NCBI GenBank assembly: GCA_030152805.1
Contig: JASLIG010000058.1
Location: forward strand, 1-20,212
Source of the DNA: Solirubrobacterales bacterium
Lineage (GTDB): Bacteria; Actinomycetota; Thermoleophilia; Solirubrobacterales; 70-9
Direction of reading: 5' to 3'
DNA: 20,212 bases
Below are positions 1 to 8,945 of this stretch, one piece after another; position 1 is the stretch's first letter; every line of letters starts with the position of its first letter. The notes beneath the pieces are model-generated. The model was not told the origin of the DNA. It did no database searches and saw only the letters and a list, made by a program, of their open reading frames with translations. Position numbers and translations under genes: made by a program.

Positions 1-103
1 GGTTGGGGTGAAGCGTCTTGTGATTTTTGGGCACCCCCTCGAGGCGCCAGCCGGTCACTCTCCATCCAAAAAGTTAAGCGGAACCCCTACCGGGCCACTC
101 CCT

Positions 104-586
104 CTACTCGGAGACCAAAGGAGCAACGACCACGCACCGTCGCGGCTCGTCCCCTTCGCTGTAAGTCTCGACCCCCGAGCGCTCCTTGAGGTGCTCGTGG
201 ACGACGCGCCGCTCCTGGGCGCTCATCGGATCCAGCTCGACCGAGTGATTGCCGGTGAGCGCTTGCTCCGCCGCGCGGTCAGCACGCGCGGTCAGCGTCT
301 CGCGCCGGCGGTCGCGGTAGCCGGCAGCGTCGACGACCACCCGCTTGCGCTCGCGCATCCCGCGAAAAGCCGCTTGGTAGGCGATCAGCTGCAGGGCGTC
401 GATCGTCTGCCCGCGTTTTCCGATCAGCAGGCCGTAGTCGTCATCTCCCTCGACCGAAGCCGTAATTCGATCGTCCTCCTCGACGAGCTCCACGTCTCCG
501 TCCAGATCGAGCTCATCAAGCACCTCCTCGACGAGCTCCCGAACCCGCTCGGCAGGCTCAGTCGGCCAATCAGCAATCTCTCCCAT
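104..586 (-). CDS. jag: RNA-binding protein Jag/KhpB (KH + R3H domains)
   Basis: A 160-residue cytoplasmic RNA-binding protein of the Jag/KhpB/SpoIIIJ-associated family, which partners KhpA and influences cell elongation and division in Gram-positives. A KH-type domain is visible with the GLLIGKRGQTIDALQ loop at about residues 52-66. It is followed by an R3H-type segment (SAQERRVVHEHLKE, about 122-135, then a basic C-terminus). The N-terminal about 50 residues are acidic and replace the longer Jag-N domain of Bacillus, so this is the short actinobacterial form. The ATG at 584-586 has only a weak GGCGG upstream. It lies 122 bp downstream of yidC on the same strand, the usual place in origin regions. 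Bases 1-103 beyond its stop contain no recognisable gene; rsmG and parAB, the usual next genes, are not in the window. The family call is secure; the cellular role is by homology. Confidence 0.93.
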   Translation of the reverse strand: MGEIADWPTEPAERVRELVEEVLDELDLDGDVELVEEDDRITASVEGDDDYGLLIGKRGQTIDALQLIAYQAAFRGMRERKRVVVDAAGYRDRRRETLTARADRAAEQALTGNHSVELDPMSAQERRVVHEHLKERSGVETYSEGDEPRRCVVVAPLVSE

Positions 587-667
587 AGCGCCGCCAGTCT
601 ATGCGTGAACGCAGCTTCGTGCGAGACGCGGCAGATCTACGACCGTACCTGGAGAAGCTCTCGAGGA

Positions 668-706
668 GCGCGTCAGGAGAGGTCCGCCGGATCTCTCCTG
701 ACGCGC
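668..706 (-). terminator. Strong hairpin just after yidC stop
   Basis: A 14-bp perfect inverted repeat (668-681 with 693-706) continues inward as four more pairs, one of them G-T, around a GCC loop. This makes an 18-bp stem that begins 3 nt after the yidC TGA. No T-run follows on the minus strand, so it is not a classical intrinsic terminator. It could act as a U-less terminator, an mRNA 3'-end stabiliser or an attenuator between yidC and jag. The pairing is seen directly; the role is inferred. Confidence 0.55.
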
Positions 707-708
707 CA

Positions 709-1461
709 TCAGCGTCGCTTCTTCTTCTTGCGCGGCGGTGGGGGCGGAGGCTTGGCCGCGGCGACTTCTTCGGGCGTCGTCACGTGCGGCGCGGGAATCA
801 GCTTGGCCGCGCCGTAGGACTGCAGGATCGTCCAGCAGTTGGTCGTGATCCAGTAGAGACTCAGCCCGGCCGGGAACGTCGGCACGAAGAAAAGGCCGAC
901 GAGGGAGAAGGCGCCGATCATTATGTACTGCTGGTTGCCACCCGCACTCGGCGACGAGCGCACCGTCACGATCGTCGAAACCGCCATCGAAGCGGCAAAG
1001 AGGACCATCAGGATCACGGTTTCGGCGCCGTGGGGCTTGTCGATCACCGAGTTGATGAAGAGCCAGCCCTGTTCCCCGCTGGCCTTGACGTCTTCTTCGA
1101 AGCTGTCGCCGCGCAGAAGGCGGAAGAGAGCGAAGAAGATCGGCAGCTGGAGGAGCAGCGGCAGGCAGGAGGCCAGCGGGTTGACCTTGTTCTCCTGGTA
1201 GAAGCGCATCATCTCCTGCTGCATGCGCTGGCGGTCGTTTTTGAATTTCTCCTGGATTTCTTTGATCTGCGGCTGCAGCGCCTGCAGCGCTCGCATGCCT
1301 TTGATCTGCCGATAGGTGAGCGGGATCAAGGCCGCTCGCACCGTCACGGTGAGGGCGATGATCGACATGCCCCAGCTCAAGCCGGCGTTGTTGTGGAAGA
1401 AGTCGAGAACCGCCTCGGCGGCGTCCTCGATCGGCTGCAGGATGTCCGCACTGGGGATCAC
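709..1461 (-). CDS. yidC: Membrane protein insertase YidC
   Basis: YidC/Oxa1/Alb3 insertase of 250 residues, which places proteins into the cytoplasmic membrane alone or with SecYEG. The conserved core is visible. A first core TM carries the groove arginine (TVTVRAALIPL, about 39-49). A cytoplasmic coiled-coil hairpin follows (QPQIKEIQEKFKNDRQRMQQ), then NPLASCLPLLLQLPIFFALF. Later come two more hydrophobic segments and the FPAGLSLYWITTN block. The C-terminus has a polyproline stretch followed by RKKKKRR, a basic tail of the type that can contact ribosomes. There is no large periplasmic P1 domain, as in Gram-positive homologues. The start is GTG at 1459-1461, overlapping the yidD TGA (GTGA), which implies translational coupling. 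It belongs to the rpmH-rnpA-yidD-yidC transcription unit. Confidence 0.95.
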   Translation of the reverse strand: MIPSADILQPIEDAAEAVLDFFHNNAGLSWGMSIIALTVTVRAALIPLTYRQIKGMRALQALQPQIKEIQEKFKNDRQRMQQEMMRFYQENKVNPLASCLPLLLQLPIFFALFRLLRGDSFEEDVKASGEQGWLFINSVIDKPHGAETVILMVLFAASMAVSTIVTVRSSPSAGGNQQYIMIGAFSLVGLFFVPTFPAGLSLYWITTNCWTILQSYGAAKLIPAPHVTTPEEVAAAKPPPPPPRKKKKRR

Positions 1462-1730
1462 GCGTGCGTCTCCCCGTGGTACTCGGCCGGATCCACAGGG
1501 CCGACCCTGAGCGTGAAGTGGTCGGGGACCGGATCGAAGCCGCCATGGCTGAAGGGATTGCAGCGCAGGAGACGCCAGGAGCCGAGGAGCAGGCCGCGGG
1601 CGGCACCGAAGCGGCTCACCGACTCAGCCGTATATGCCGAGCAGGTGGGCTCGTAACGACAGCGGGATGGACGAGCCGCGGAGATCCAGCGCTGGTAAGC
1701 GCCGATCAGGGTCAAAAGAAGCCGTTTCAC
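1458..1730 (-). CDS. yidD: Membrane protein insertion efficiency factor YidD
   Basis: A 90-residue YidD-family protein, a small amphipathic membrane-associated protein that assists YidC-dependent insertion. Diagnostic motifs are KRLLLTLIGAYQRWIS at the N-terminus, the cysteine-containing CRYEPTCSAYT, and RCNPFSHGGFDPVP. I place the start at GTG 1728-1730. The protein then begins at the family's normal position, and a good Shine-Dalgarno (GGAAGGAA, reverse complement of about 1740-1747) lies about 9 nt upstream. The longer open frame reaching 1874 only shadows rnpA. It overlaps the rnpA stop (GTGA) and the yidC start (GTGA), so the three genes are translationally chained. The start codon lies inside a parS-like palindrome. 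Confidence 0.93.
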   Translation of the reverse strand: MKRLLLTLIGAYQRWISAARPSRCRYEPTCSAYTAESVSRFGAARGLLLGSWRLLRCNPFSHGGFDPVPDHFTLRVGPVDPAEYHGETHA

Positions 1731-1737
1731 GTGGAAC
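1724..1737. promoter_or_regulatory. parS: parS-like centromere site (ParB binding)
   Basis: The 14-mer GTTTCACGTGGAAC differs at a single base from the widely conserved parS core GTTTCACGTGAAAC. It is palindromic about CACGTG except for the third position of each arm. It lies within 0.65 kb of dnaA, where parS sites are normally concentrated, and covers the rnpA stop and yidD start codons. The two other CACGTG hexamers seen (781-786 and 10284-10289) lack the flanking GTTT/AAAC arms. parA and parB are not in the window. Confidence 0.75.
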
Positions 1738-2086
1738 GCTTCCTTCCGGCAAGCGCCTCTTCGATGCTCGCCCGCACCCCTCCGGAGCCCTCGCGCTCGA
1801 TCAGCTCGCCGATCTCCGGGCGAGCGACGAGAACGAAATCGTGCTGGCTGGGGAGCCGATCCGAGAGCCCCCAAAAAGACTCGCGAAGAACCCGCTTGAC
1901 CCGGTTTCGGTCGACGGCGCCACCGACCTTGCGACTCACAGAAACGCCCAGCCTCACCTCATCTGCCTCCTCGTTGTTGCGGGGAAAGCTGTAGAGGACG
2001 AGGTAGCGGGTCGCATGTGAAGATCCGTCGCGGTAGACGCGGTCGAACTCGCCGCTGCGCGAAAGGCGACGACGTCTCTGCGTCAT
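1727..2086 (-). CDS. rnpA: Ribonuclease P protein component
   Basis: A 119-residue RnpA, the protein subunit that binds M1 RNA and helps RNase P cleave 5' leaders from pre-tRNAs. The start MTQRRRRLSRSGEFDRVYRDG matches the family's LkkxxeFxxvyrxG pattern. The central RLGVSVSRKVGGAVDRNRVKR segment at about 45-65 is the signature RNR basic region, followed by RESF. The length is normal. The ATG at 2084-2086 directly abuts the rpmH stop (TAG 2087-2089), and the gene ends in a GTGA overlap with yidD. Its last codons lie within the parS-like site, so coding and segregation signals share bases there. Confidence 0.95.
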   Translation of the reverse strand: MTQRRRRLSRSGEFDRVYRDGSSHATRYLVLYSFPRNNEEADEVRLGVSVSRKVGGAVDRNRVKRVLRESFWGLSDRLPSQHDFVLVARPEIGELIEREGSGGVRASIEEALAGRKRST

Positions 2087-2221
2087 CTAGGGGGTGAGGC
2101 GCTTCCGGCCTTTGCGGCGGCGGCGCTTGAGGATCGCGCGGCCGCCGCGCGTGCTCATTCGCGCCCGGAACCCGTGCGTCTTGGCCCGCTTCCGCTTCTT
2201 CGGCTGATAGGTCCGCTTCAT
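2087..2221 (-). CDS. rpmH: 50S ribosomal protein L34
   Basis: A 44-residue, very basic protein beginning MKRTYQPKKRKRAKTHGFRA and ending RKRLTP, a full-length L34 of the large ribosomal subunit. It is the first gene of the leftward rpmH-rnpA-yidD-yidC cluster and diverges from dnaA. Codons before the ATG (2219-2221) carry no Shine-Dalgarno sequence. A TATACT hexamer (reverse complement of 2232-2237) ends 10 nt before the ATG, so the mRNA leader may be only a few bases long. The rnpA ATG follows its stop without a gap. Confidence 0.97.
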   Translation of the reverse strand: MKRTYQPKKRKRAKTHGFRARMSTRGGRAILKRRRRKGRKRLTP

Positions 2222-2366
2222 CGGGCGTCGCAGTATACGGATGGTTCAGCTCTCAGCGAGGCGTGTCTCGCGCGGGTGCGCGCCACTCCGCCGAGCAAAT
2301 GATTTCGGCGGCATTTGCGGGGGCGCCGATTTCGGCTGATTCGGCCGTCGCTATGGTCGGCCGTCG
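2222..2366. promoter_or_regulatory. rpmH/dnaA divergent regulatory region
   Basis: This 145-bp gap must drive rpmH leftward and dnaA rightward. Seen directly: TATACT on the minus strand (2232-2237), 10 nt before the rpmH ATG. TATGGT on the plus strand (2352-2357) sits 9 nt before the dnaA GTG. Repeats of GATTTCGGC occur at 2301-2309 and 2328-2336, with a one-base-shorter copy at 2338-2345; the second forms the inverted repeat GCCGA-TT-TCGGC (2325-2336). No convincing -35 hexamers and no TTATCCACA-type DnaA boxes were found. Promoter calls are tentative. Confidence 0.45.
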
Positions 2367-3695
2367 GTGCACGATGGCGCGACGAAACAGGATCTCGAGC
2401 TCCTCTGGAAGGACGTGCAGGACCGCTTGCGGGCCTCGCTGCCCCACTCGACCTTCCAGCTTTGGCTGGAGCCCCTGAAGCCAGTTGGCGCTAAGGCCGG
2501 CACCCTCTACCTCACCGCTCCGGAGAGCATCCGGGCTTGGACCGAGCGTCGCTATTCCGGCTTGATCCGCGACGCGCTCGCGGGAACCGGCTCGGAGCTG
2601 CGCGAGGTGAAGCTCGGCGTCGAGGGGGAGATCCAGCCCGGCGAGTCGGATTGCAACCGGCGCATGGACCTCAACGGCAGCTACACCTTCGACCGCTTCG
2701 TGATCGGCGAGGGCAACCGCGTTGCGCACGCGGCCGCTCTGGCCGTCGCCGAGGCACCTTCGGAGGCCTACAACCCCCTCTTCCTCCACGGGCCCCCGGG
2801 CCTCGGCAAGACCCACCTCCTGGTCGCCATCGCCAACTACCTCGCCACCTCGGCATCGGCCCTCAACGTCCGCTACACCACGGCCGAGTGCTTCACCAAC
2901 GAGTTCGTCGCCGCGTTGCGCAGCGCCGGCGCCGAGGAGTTCAAGAGCCGCTACCGCGACCTCGACGTCCTGCTCGTCGACGACGTCCAGTTCCTCGAGG
3001 GCAAGCGGGCGACCGAGGATGAGTTCTTCCACACCTTCAACGCCCTCTATGAAGGCGGCAGCCAGCTCGTCCTCTCCGCCGACCGCATTCCCAGCGAGCT
3101 GTCCAGCCTCGAGTCGCGGCTGCGCGACCGCTTCGAGTGGGGGCTGACGGTCGCGGTCGAGCCGCCGAACCTGGCTACCCGTCTCACCGTGCTGCGCCGC
3201 CTCGTGCGTGAGGCCGGAGTCGACACCCAAGGCGACGTGCTCACCGAGCTCGCTCGGCGGGTCGACGTCAACCTGCGCCAGCTGCACGGGGCCCTCACTC
3301 GAGTGCTGGCGCACGCCTCGCTGACCGCGAGGCCGCTCACCCCCGAGCTGATCGACGCGGTGATTCCCAAAAACATGCGCAAGGCCGAGCGAACGCCGGT
3401 CGAGGAGATCCAGGAGCGCGTCTCCACGGACTTCGGCATCTCCCGCGCCGAGCTCATCGGGTCCACCCGAGCCGCGACCCCGCTCAGCGCTCGGCAGGTC
3501 GCGATCTACCTCACTCGTGAGCTGACCGACCTCTCGCTGCCGCAGATCGGTCGCCTCTACGGCGGCCGCGATCACTCGACGGTGCTCAACTCGATTCGCC
3601 GTGCCGAAGCGCGCGTCGGCGAAGACGGTGCCCTTGCCAGGCGCGTCGAGGCGTTGCGCAGCGCAATCCACAGCGACTCCACAGGACGATCCTGA
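2367..3695 (+). CDS. dnaA: Chromosomal replication initiator DnaA
   Basis: A 442-residue DnaA, the AAA+ ATPase that binds DnaA boxes at oriC and melts the origin. Domain I is at the N-terminus (LELLWKDVQDRLRASLPHST, about 10-29), with a short domain II up to about 100. The AAA+ core has Walker A GPPGLGKTHL (142-151), Walker B VLLVDDVQFL (201-210) and a sensor region near SADRIPSELSSLESRLRDRF. The C-terminal DNA-binding helix-turn-helix carries the GGRDHSTVLNS signature (399-409). The start is GTG 2367; it gives the expected N-terminus, has no in-frame upstream ATG and has no visible Shine-Dalgarno. Domain II is short compared with Streptomyces. The gene is followed by a 135-bp gap to dnaN that likely contains oriC. 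Confidence 0.97.
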   Translation: MHDGATKQDLELLWKDVQDRLRASLPHSTFQLWLEPLKPVGAKAGTLYLTAPESIRAWTERRYSGLIRDALAGTGSELREVKLGVEGEIQPGESDCNRRMDLNGSYTFDRFVIGEGNRVAHAAALAVAEAPSEAYNPLFLHGPPGLGKTHLLVAIANYLATSASALNVRYTTAECFTNEFVAALRSAGAEEFKSRYRDLDVLLVDDVQFLEGKRATEDEFFHTFNALYEGGSQLVLSADRIPSELSSLESRLRDRFEWGLTVAVEPPNLATRLTVLRRLVREAGVDTQGDVLTELARRVDVNLRQLHGALTRVLAHASLTARPLTPELIDAVIPKNMRKAERTPVEEIQERVSTDFGISRAELIGSTRAATPLSARQVAIYLTRELTDLSLPQIGRLYGGRDHSTVLNSIRRAEARVGEDGALARRVEALRSAIHSDSTGRS

Positions 3696-3830
3696 CGGCC
3701 GATGGCACTGTAAGAATCAATGCCCTCCCACAGATCGATCCACAGCCGCCAAACCGCCAACTGATGCGGTTCCTCGGCGGTTCCTCGTTTTTCCACAGGT
3801 CCTAATCCAACTCAAGAAGGCAGTCATCGA
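3664..3830 (+). other. oriC: Probable oriC with DnaA-box-like motifs
   Basis: The dnaA-dnaN gap (3696-3830) and the dnaA 3' end contain five (T)CCACA-type motifs on the same strand: CAATCCACA 3664-3672, GACTCCACA 3674-3682, CCTCCCACA 3724-3732, CGATCCACA 3736-3744 and TTTTCCACA 3789-3797. Only the last fits TTWTNCACA fully; the others match roughly 6-7 of 9 positions. The position between dnaA and dnaN is the usual actinobacterial oriC, though much shorter than the several-hundred-base origins of Mycobacterium or Streptomyces. No strongly AT-rich unwinding element is evident here. Confidence 0.6.
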
Positions 3831-4937
3831 TTGAAGCTGACAACCAAACGTGACGAGCTAGTCGCCAAGCTCTCGGTGGTTTCCCGCGCCGTTTCGACGC
3901 GGGCCGCGACACAGTCCCTCTCGGGGATTCTGCTTAACGCCGACGGCGACGGTGTCAGCCTTTGCGCCACCGATCTGGAGATGGGCCTGAAGACCAAGCT
4001 CGCCGCCGAGGCCGACGGCGACGGCTCGGTCCTCTTGCCCGGCCGGCTGCTGGCTGAGGTGTCGCGCTCGCTCGGCGATCCGACGGTTGAGATCGAGCTG
4101 CGCGAGAGCGAGCGCGACGTCGAGATCCGCTGCGGCGGCTCGAGCTTTCACCTTCGCGTTCTCCCCAGCGAGGACTTTCCCAGCTTCCCCGAGGAGGAGG
4201 GCGAGCCGCTCTCGATCCCAGCCGGCGCGCTGGCGGCGACGGTCGAGCTCGTTGCCCGCGCCGCCTCGCGCGACGACATGCGGCCGGTGCTCACCGGGGT
4301 CCTGGTCAGCGCCAGCGGTTCGGAGATGACGATGGTCGCCACCGATTCCTACCGGCTGGCGGTCAAGCGCACCGAGCTCGAGAGCGCGATCGGCGGCGAA
4401 CTCGAGGCGAACATCCCCGCCAAGGCGCTGCGCGAGCTGGGCCGGATCGTCTCCACCGACGGTGTCGAGACGGTTTCTGTGGCGCTGCTGCGCAACCAGG
4501 CCGTCTTCAAGGCAGGGGAGATCGTCCTCAACACGAGGCTGATCGAGGGGCAGTTCCCCAACTTTCGACAACTTCTGCCGGAGTCCTACGAGCACGACGT
4601 GCGCCTGCCGCGCGCCGAGCTACTCGACGTCACCCGCCGCATCAGCCAGCTGGCGCAGCGCAACGCGCCGTTGCGACTCTCCTTCGCGCCGGGAGAGCTG
4701 ACGATCGCCGCCTCGACGCCCGACGTCGGCGATGCTGAGGAGACGATGCCCGCCGCCTTCGAGGGTGAGCCCCTGGAGATCGGCTTCAACCCGGAGTTCC
4801 TGCGCGAGGGGATCGAAAGCGTCGAGGGCGACGAGGTGATGCTGCGGCTGATCTCACCGCTGCGCCCGGGCCTGCTGCAGCCGGTCGACAACGAGGACTT
4901 CCGTTACCTGGTGATGCCAATCCGCCTCAACGTCTGA
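3831..4937 (+). CDS. dnaN: DNA polymerase III subunit beta (sliding clamp)
   Basis: A 368-residue beta clamp, which forms a ring dimer that tethers DNA polymerase III and other partners to DNA. The N-terminus MKLTTKRDELVAKLSVVSRAV, the first-domain LSGILLNADGDGVSLCATDLEMG, the second-domain RPVLTGVLVS...MVATDSYRLAVK and the C-terminal YLVMPIRLNV end are all typical, and the length is standard for three repeated domains. The start codon is TTG 3831. A good Shine-Dalgarno AGAAGG (3815-3820) lies 10 nt upstream, and no other start fits the family N-terminus. recF follows after 10 bp, consistent with a dnaN-recF-dciA transcription unit. Confidence 0.97.
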   Translation: MKLTTKRDELVAKLSVVSRAVSTRAATQSLSGILLNADGDGVSLCATDLEMGLKTKLAAEADGDGSVLLPGRLLAEVSRSLGDPTVEIELRESERDVEIRCGGSSFHLRVLPSEDFPSFPEEEGEPLSIPAGALAATVELVARAASRDDMRPVLTGVLVSASGSEMTMVATDSYRLAVKRTELESAIGGELEANIPAKALRELGRIVSTDGVETVSVALLRNQAVFKAGEIVLNTRLIEGQFPNFRQLLPESYEHDVRLPRAELLDVTRRISQLAQRNAPLRLSFAPGELTIAASTPDVGDAEETMPAAFEGEPLEIGFNPEFLREGIESVEGDEVMLRLISPLRPGLLQPVDNEDFRYLVMPIRLNV

Positions 4938-4947
4938 GGAATGCCCG

Positions 4948-6039
4948 GTGCTGGTCGCCGCCGTCGAAGCGAGGCCGCTGCGAAGCTTGGCCCGGGCGCG
5001 GATCGAGCTGGCACCTGGGATCGTCAGCTTGGTCGGTCCCAACGGGGTGGGGAAGACCAACTTCCTCGAGGCTCTCTACTTTGCCCTTACCGGCCGCTCC
5101 TTCCGAACCTCCGACCGCCGCGACCTGATCCCCTTCGGCGGAGCCTTTGCCCGCGCCGAAGCGACCGTCCGCGATGAGGATGGAGTCGAGCACCGGTTGC
5201 TGGCTTCGGTCAGCCGCTCCGAGGGCCGCCGCCACCTGCTGGACGGCAGCGCCGCCGACCCCGCCACGCTTGCTCGAGCGCGCCCACCCGTCGCGGTCTT
5301 CTCACCCGATCGGCTTGCTCTGATCAAGGGCCCGCCAGCACAACGCCGCGCCCACCTCGACGGCTTCGTCGCCGCCCGCTGGCCCAGGCGCGCCGACCTG
5401 CGTCAGCGCTTCGGGCAGGCGTTGGCGCAGCGCAACGCTCTGGTCACGCGCCTCGCGGTCGGCCACGGCGTTCCGTCCCAGCTCGATACTTGGGACGGAG
5501 CCCTGGCTGAAGCCGCCGCCGCCCTGATCGCCGCCCGCTCCGAGGCCAGCGAGGAGCTCGCCGCGCCTTTTTCCGAGGCCGCCGCCGAGCTCGGGCTGGA
5601 AGGGAAGACGACGGTTGAGTACGCGCCGCGGGCTGCTGGCAGCGCCGAGGAGATCCGCCACGGCCTGGCCGAGCGCCGCGACGCCGACCTGCGCCTCGGC
5701 AGGACCTCGTGGGGACCGCACCTCGACGAGCTGAAGATCGCCACCGACGGTCGGTCTCTGCGCCGCTACGGCTCGCAGGGCCAGCAGCGGACCGCCCTGC
5801 TGGCTCTGATCTTCGCTGAGCGCGAGGCCCTGCTGGCGGCGCGGAAGGTGGCGCCGCTGCTCCTGCTCGACGACGTGATGAGCGAGCTCGACCCCGATCG
5901 CCGCCGCCGTTTGATCGAACGGCTAGGCGATAGGGGTCAGGCTCTGATCACGGCCGCCGCCGAGGACTCACTGCCGGGCGAGGCGAGGGACGGCATGGTC
6001 AGGATGCCGCCGCCGGCCGAAGCGGCGGCCGCGGCGTGA
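4948..6039 (+). CDS. recF: DNA replication/repair protein RecF
   Basis: A 363-residue RecF, an SMC-like ATPase that acts with RecO and RecR to load RecA at single-strand gaps. Walker A GPNGVGKTN is at 30-38, and the RSFRTSDRRDLIPFG segment follows at about 50-65. Near the C-terminus are the ABC signature YGSQGQQRTALLAL and the Walker B/D-loop LLLLDDVMSELDPDRR. The GTG start at 4948 is preceded by GAGGA (4936-4940), 7 nt upstream. The ATG at 4941 is out of frame. The C-terminus ends in an alanine-rich tail and overlaps dciA by the GTGA tetranucleotide. Confidence 0.95.
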   Translation: MLVAAVEARPLRSLARARIELAPGIVSLVGPNGVGKTNFLEALYFALTGRSFRTSDRRDLIPFGGAFARAEATVRDEDGVEHRLLASVSRSEGRRHLLDGSAADPATLARARPPVAVFSPDRLALIKGPPAQRRAHLDGFVAARWPRRADLRQRFGQALAQRNALVTRLAVGHGVPSQLDTWDGALAEAAAALIAARSEASEELAAPFSEAAAELGLEGKTTVEYAPRAAGSAEEIRHGLAERRDADLRLGRTSWGPHLDELKIATDGRSLRRYGSQGQQRTALLALIFAEREALLAARKVAPLLLLDDVMSELDPDRRRRLIERLGDRGQALITAAAEDSLPGEARDGMVRMPPPAEAAAAA

Positions 6040-6341
6040 GTCGCCGCCGCGCGCCACGTCCCGCTGCAGCCGCACTGCGCACCGCGCTGGAGCAAGTCGC
6101 TCCAAAGACGCCCCTCGCCGCCCTGCAGGCGGCCTGGGTCGAGGCCGTCGGCGAGCGCATCGCGGCGGTCGCCGAGCCGGTCTCCGAACGCGACGGAGAA
6201 GTGATCGTCACCTGCACCGATTCCGTCTGGGCGCAGGAGTTGGATTTGATGCAGGGGCAGCTCTTGGAGCGCCTTGGAGACCGCCTCGGCGAGCGTTCGC
6301 CGCGGAGTTTGCGGTTCCGTGTGAATGATGGCGAAAAGTAA
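6036..6341 (+). CDS. dciA: DciA-like DUF721 protein (helicase loader/operator)
   Basis: A 101-residue DUF721 protein, the family of DciA, which helps load the DnaB helicase in bacteria lacking DnaC/DnaI. The region LQAAWVEAVGERIAAVAEPVSERDGEVIVTC followed by SVWAQELDLMQGQLLERL is the KH-like DUF721 core. The N-terminus is basic. The gene lies between recF and gyrB, its standard place in Actinomycetota. The GTG start (6036-6038) overlaps the recF TGA, implying coupled translation. It is shorter than the roughly 160-190-residue mycobacterial form, essentially the domain alone. The family is secure; helicase loading here is inferred from characterised relatives. Confidence 0.88.
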   Translation: MSRRRAPRPAAAALRTALEQVAPKTPLAALQAAWVEAVGERIAAVAEPVSERDGEVIVTCTDSVWAQELDLMQGQLLERLGDRLGERSPRSLRFRVNDGEK

Positions 6342-6413
6342 TTTAATTTATGCTGATTTGCAGGCATTTTATTTGTCGCAGCGGCGCTGTCGAGGGCCCC
6401 AAACTGGTATCCT
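6342..6413 (+). promoter_or_regulatory. Candidate gyrB promoter with AT-rich upstream element
   Basis: Bases 6337-6375 are the most AT-rich stretch noticed in the window. TGGTATCCT at 6405-6413 reads as an extended -10 (TGn plus TATCCT). The AT tract falls where an UP element would lie. No good -35 is present; the best is CTGTCG at 6387-6392 with a 15-bp spacer. A start near 6420 would give a leader of about 78 nt including the hairpin at 6434-6470. Confidence 0.4.
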
Positions 6414-6433
6414 TATGTCAACTTGCGTTTCTG

Positions 6434-6474
6434 CCCCGACCCCCGGGCAAGGAAGTCCAAAGGGTCGGGGTTTT
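6434..6474 (+). terminator. Intrinsic-terminator-like hairpin before gyrB
   Basis: CCCCGACCC (6434-6442) pairs perfectly with GGGTCGGGG (6462-6470) around a 19-nt loop and is followed at once by TTTT (6471-6474). It lies only 23 nt before the gyrB TTG. It could end the dnaN-recF-dciA transcript or, if the promoter at 6405-6413 is real, act as an attenuator in the gyrB leader. The structure is seen directly; which role applies is open. Confidence 0.6.
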
Positions 6475-6497
6475 CTATGAGAGCGGGAAGGGACTAA

Positions 6498-8933
<2,436 letters not shown>

Positions 8934-8945
8934 GGGGGCGGCATA

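Noticed and set aside
781..786. CACGTG hexamer as a second parS (also 10284-10289)
   Set aside because: Flanking arms do not match GTTT/AAAC; both lie within coding sequence as ordinary codons.
2253..3671. A 472-codon minus-strand frame opposite dnaA
   Set aside because: Antisense shadow of dnaA, which has full family motifs; the frame shows no domain and arises from G+C-biased third positions.
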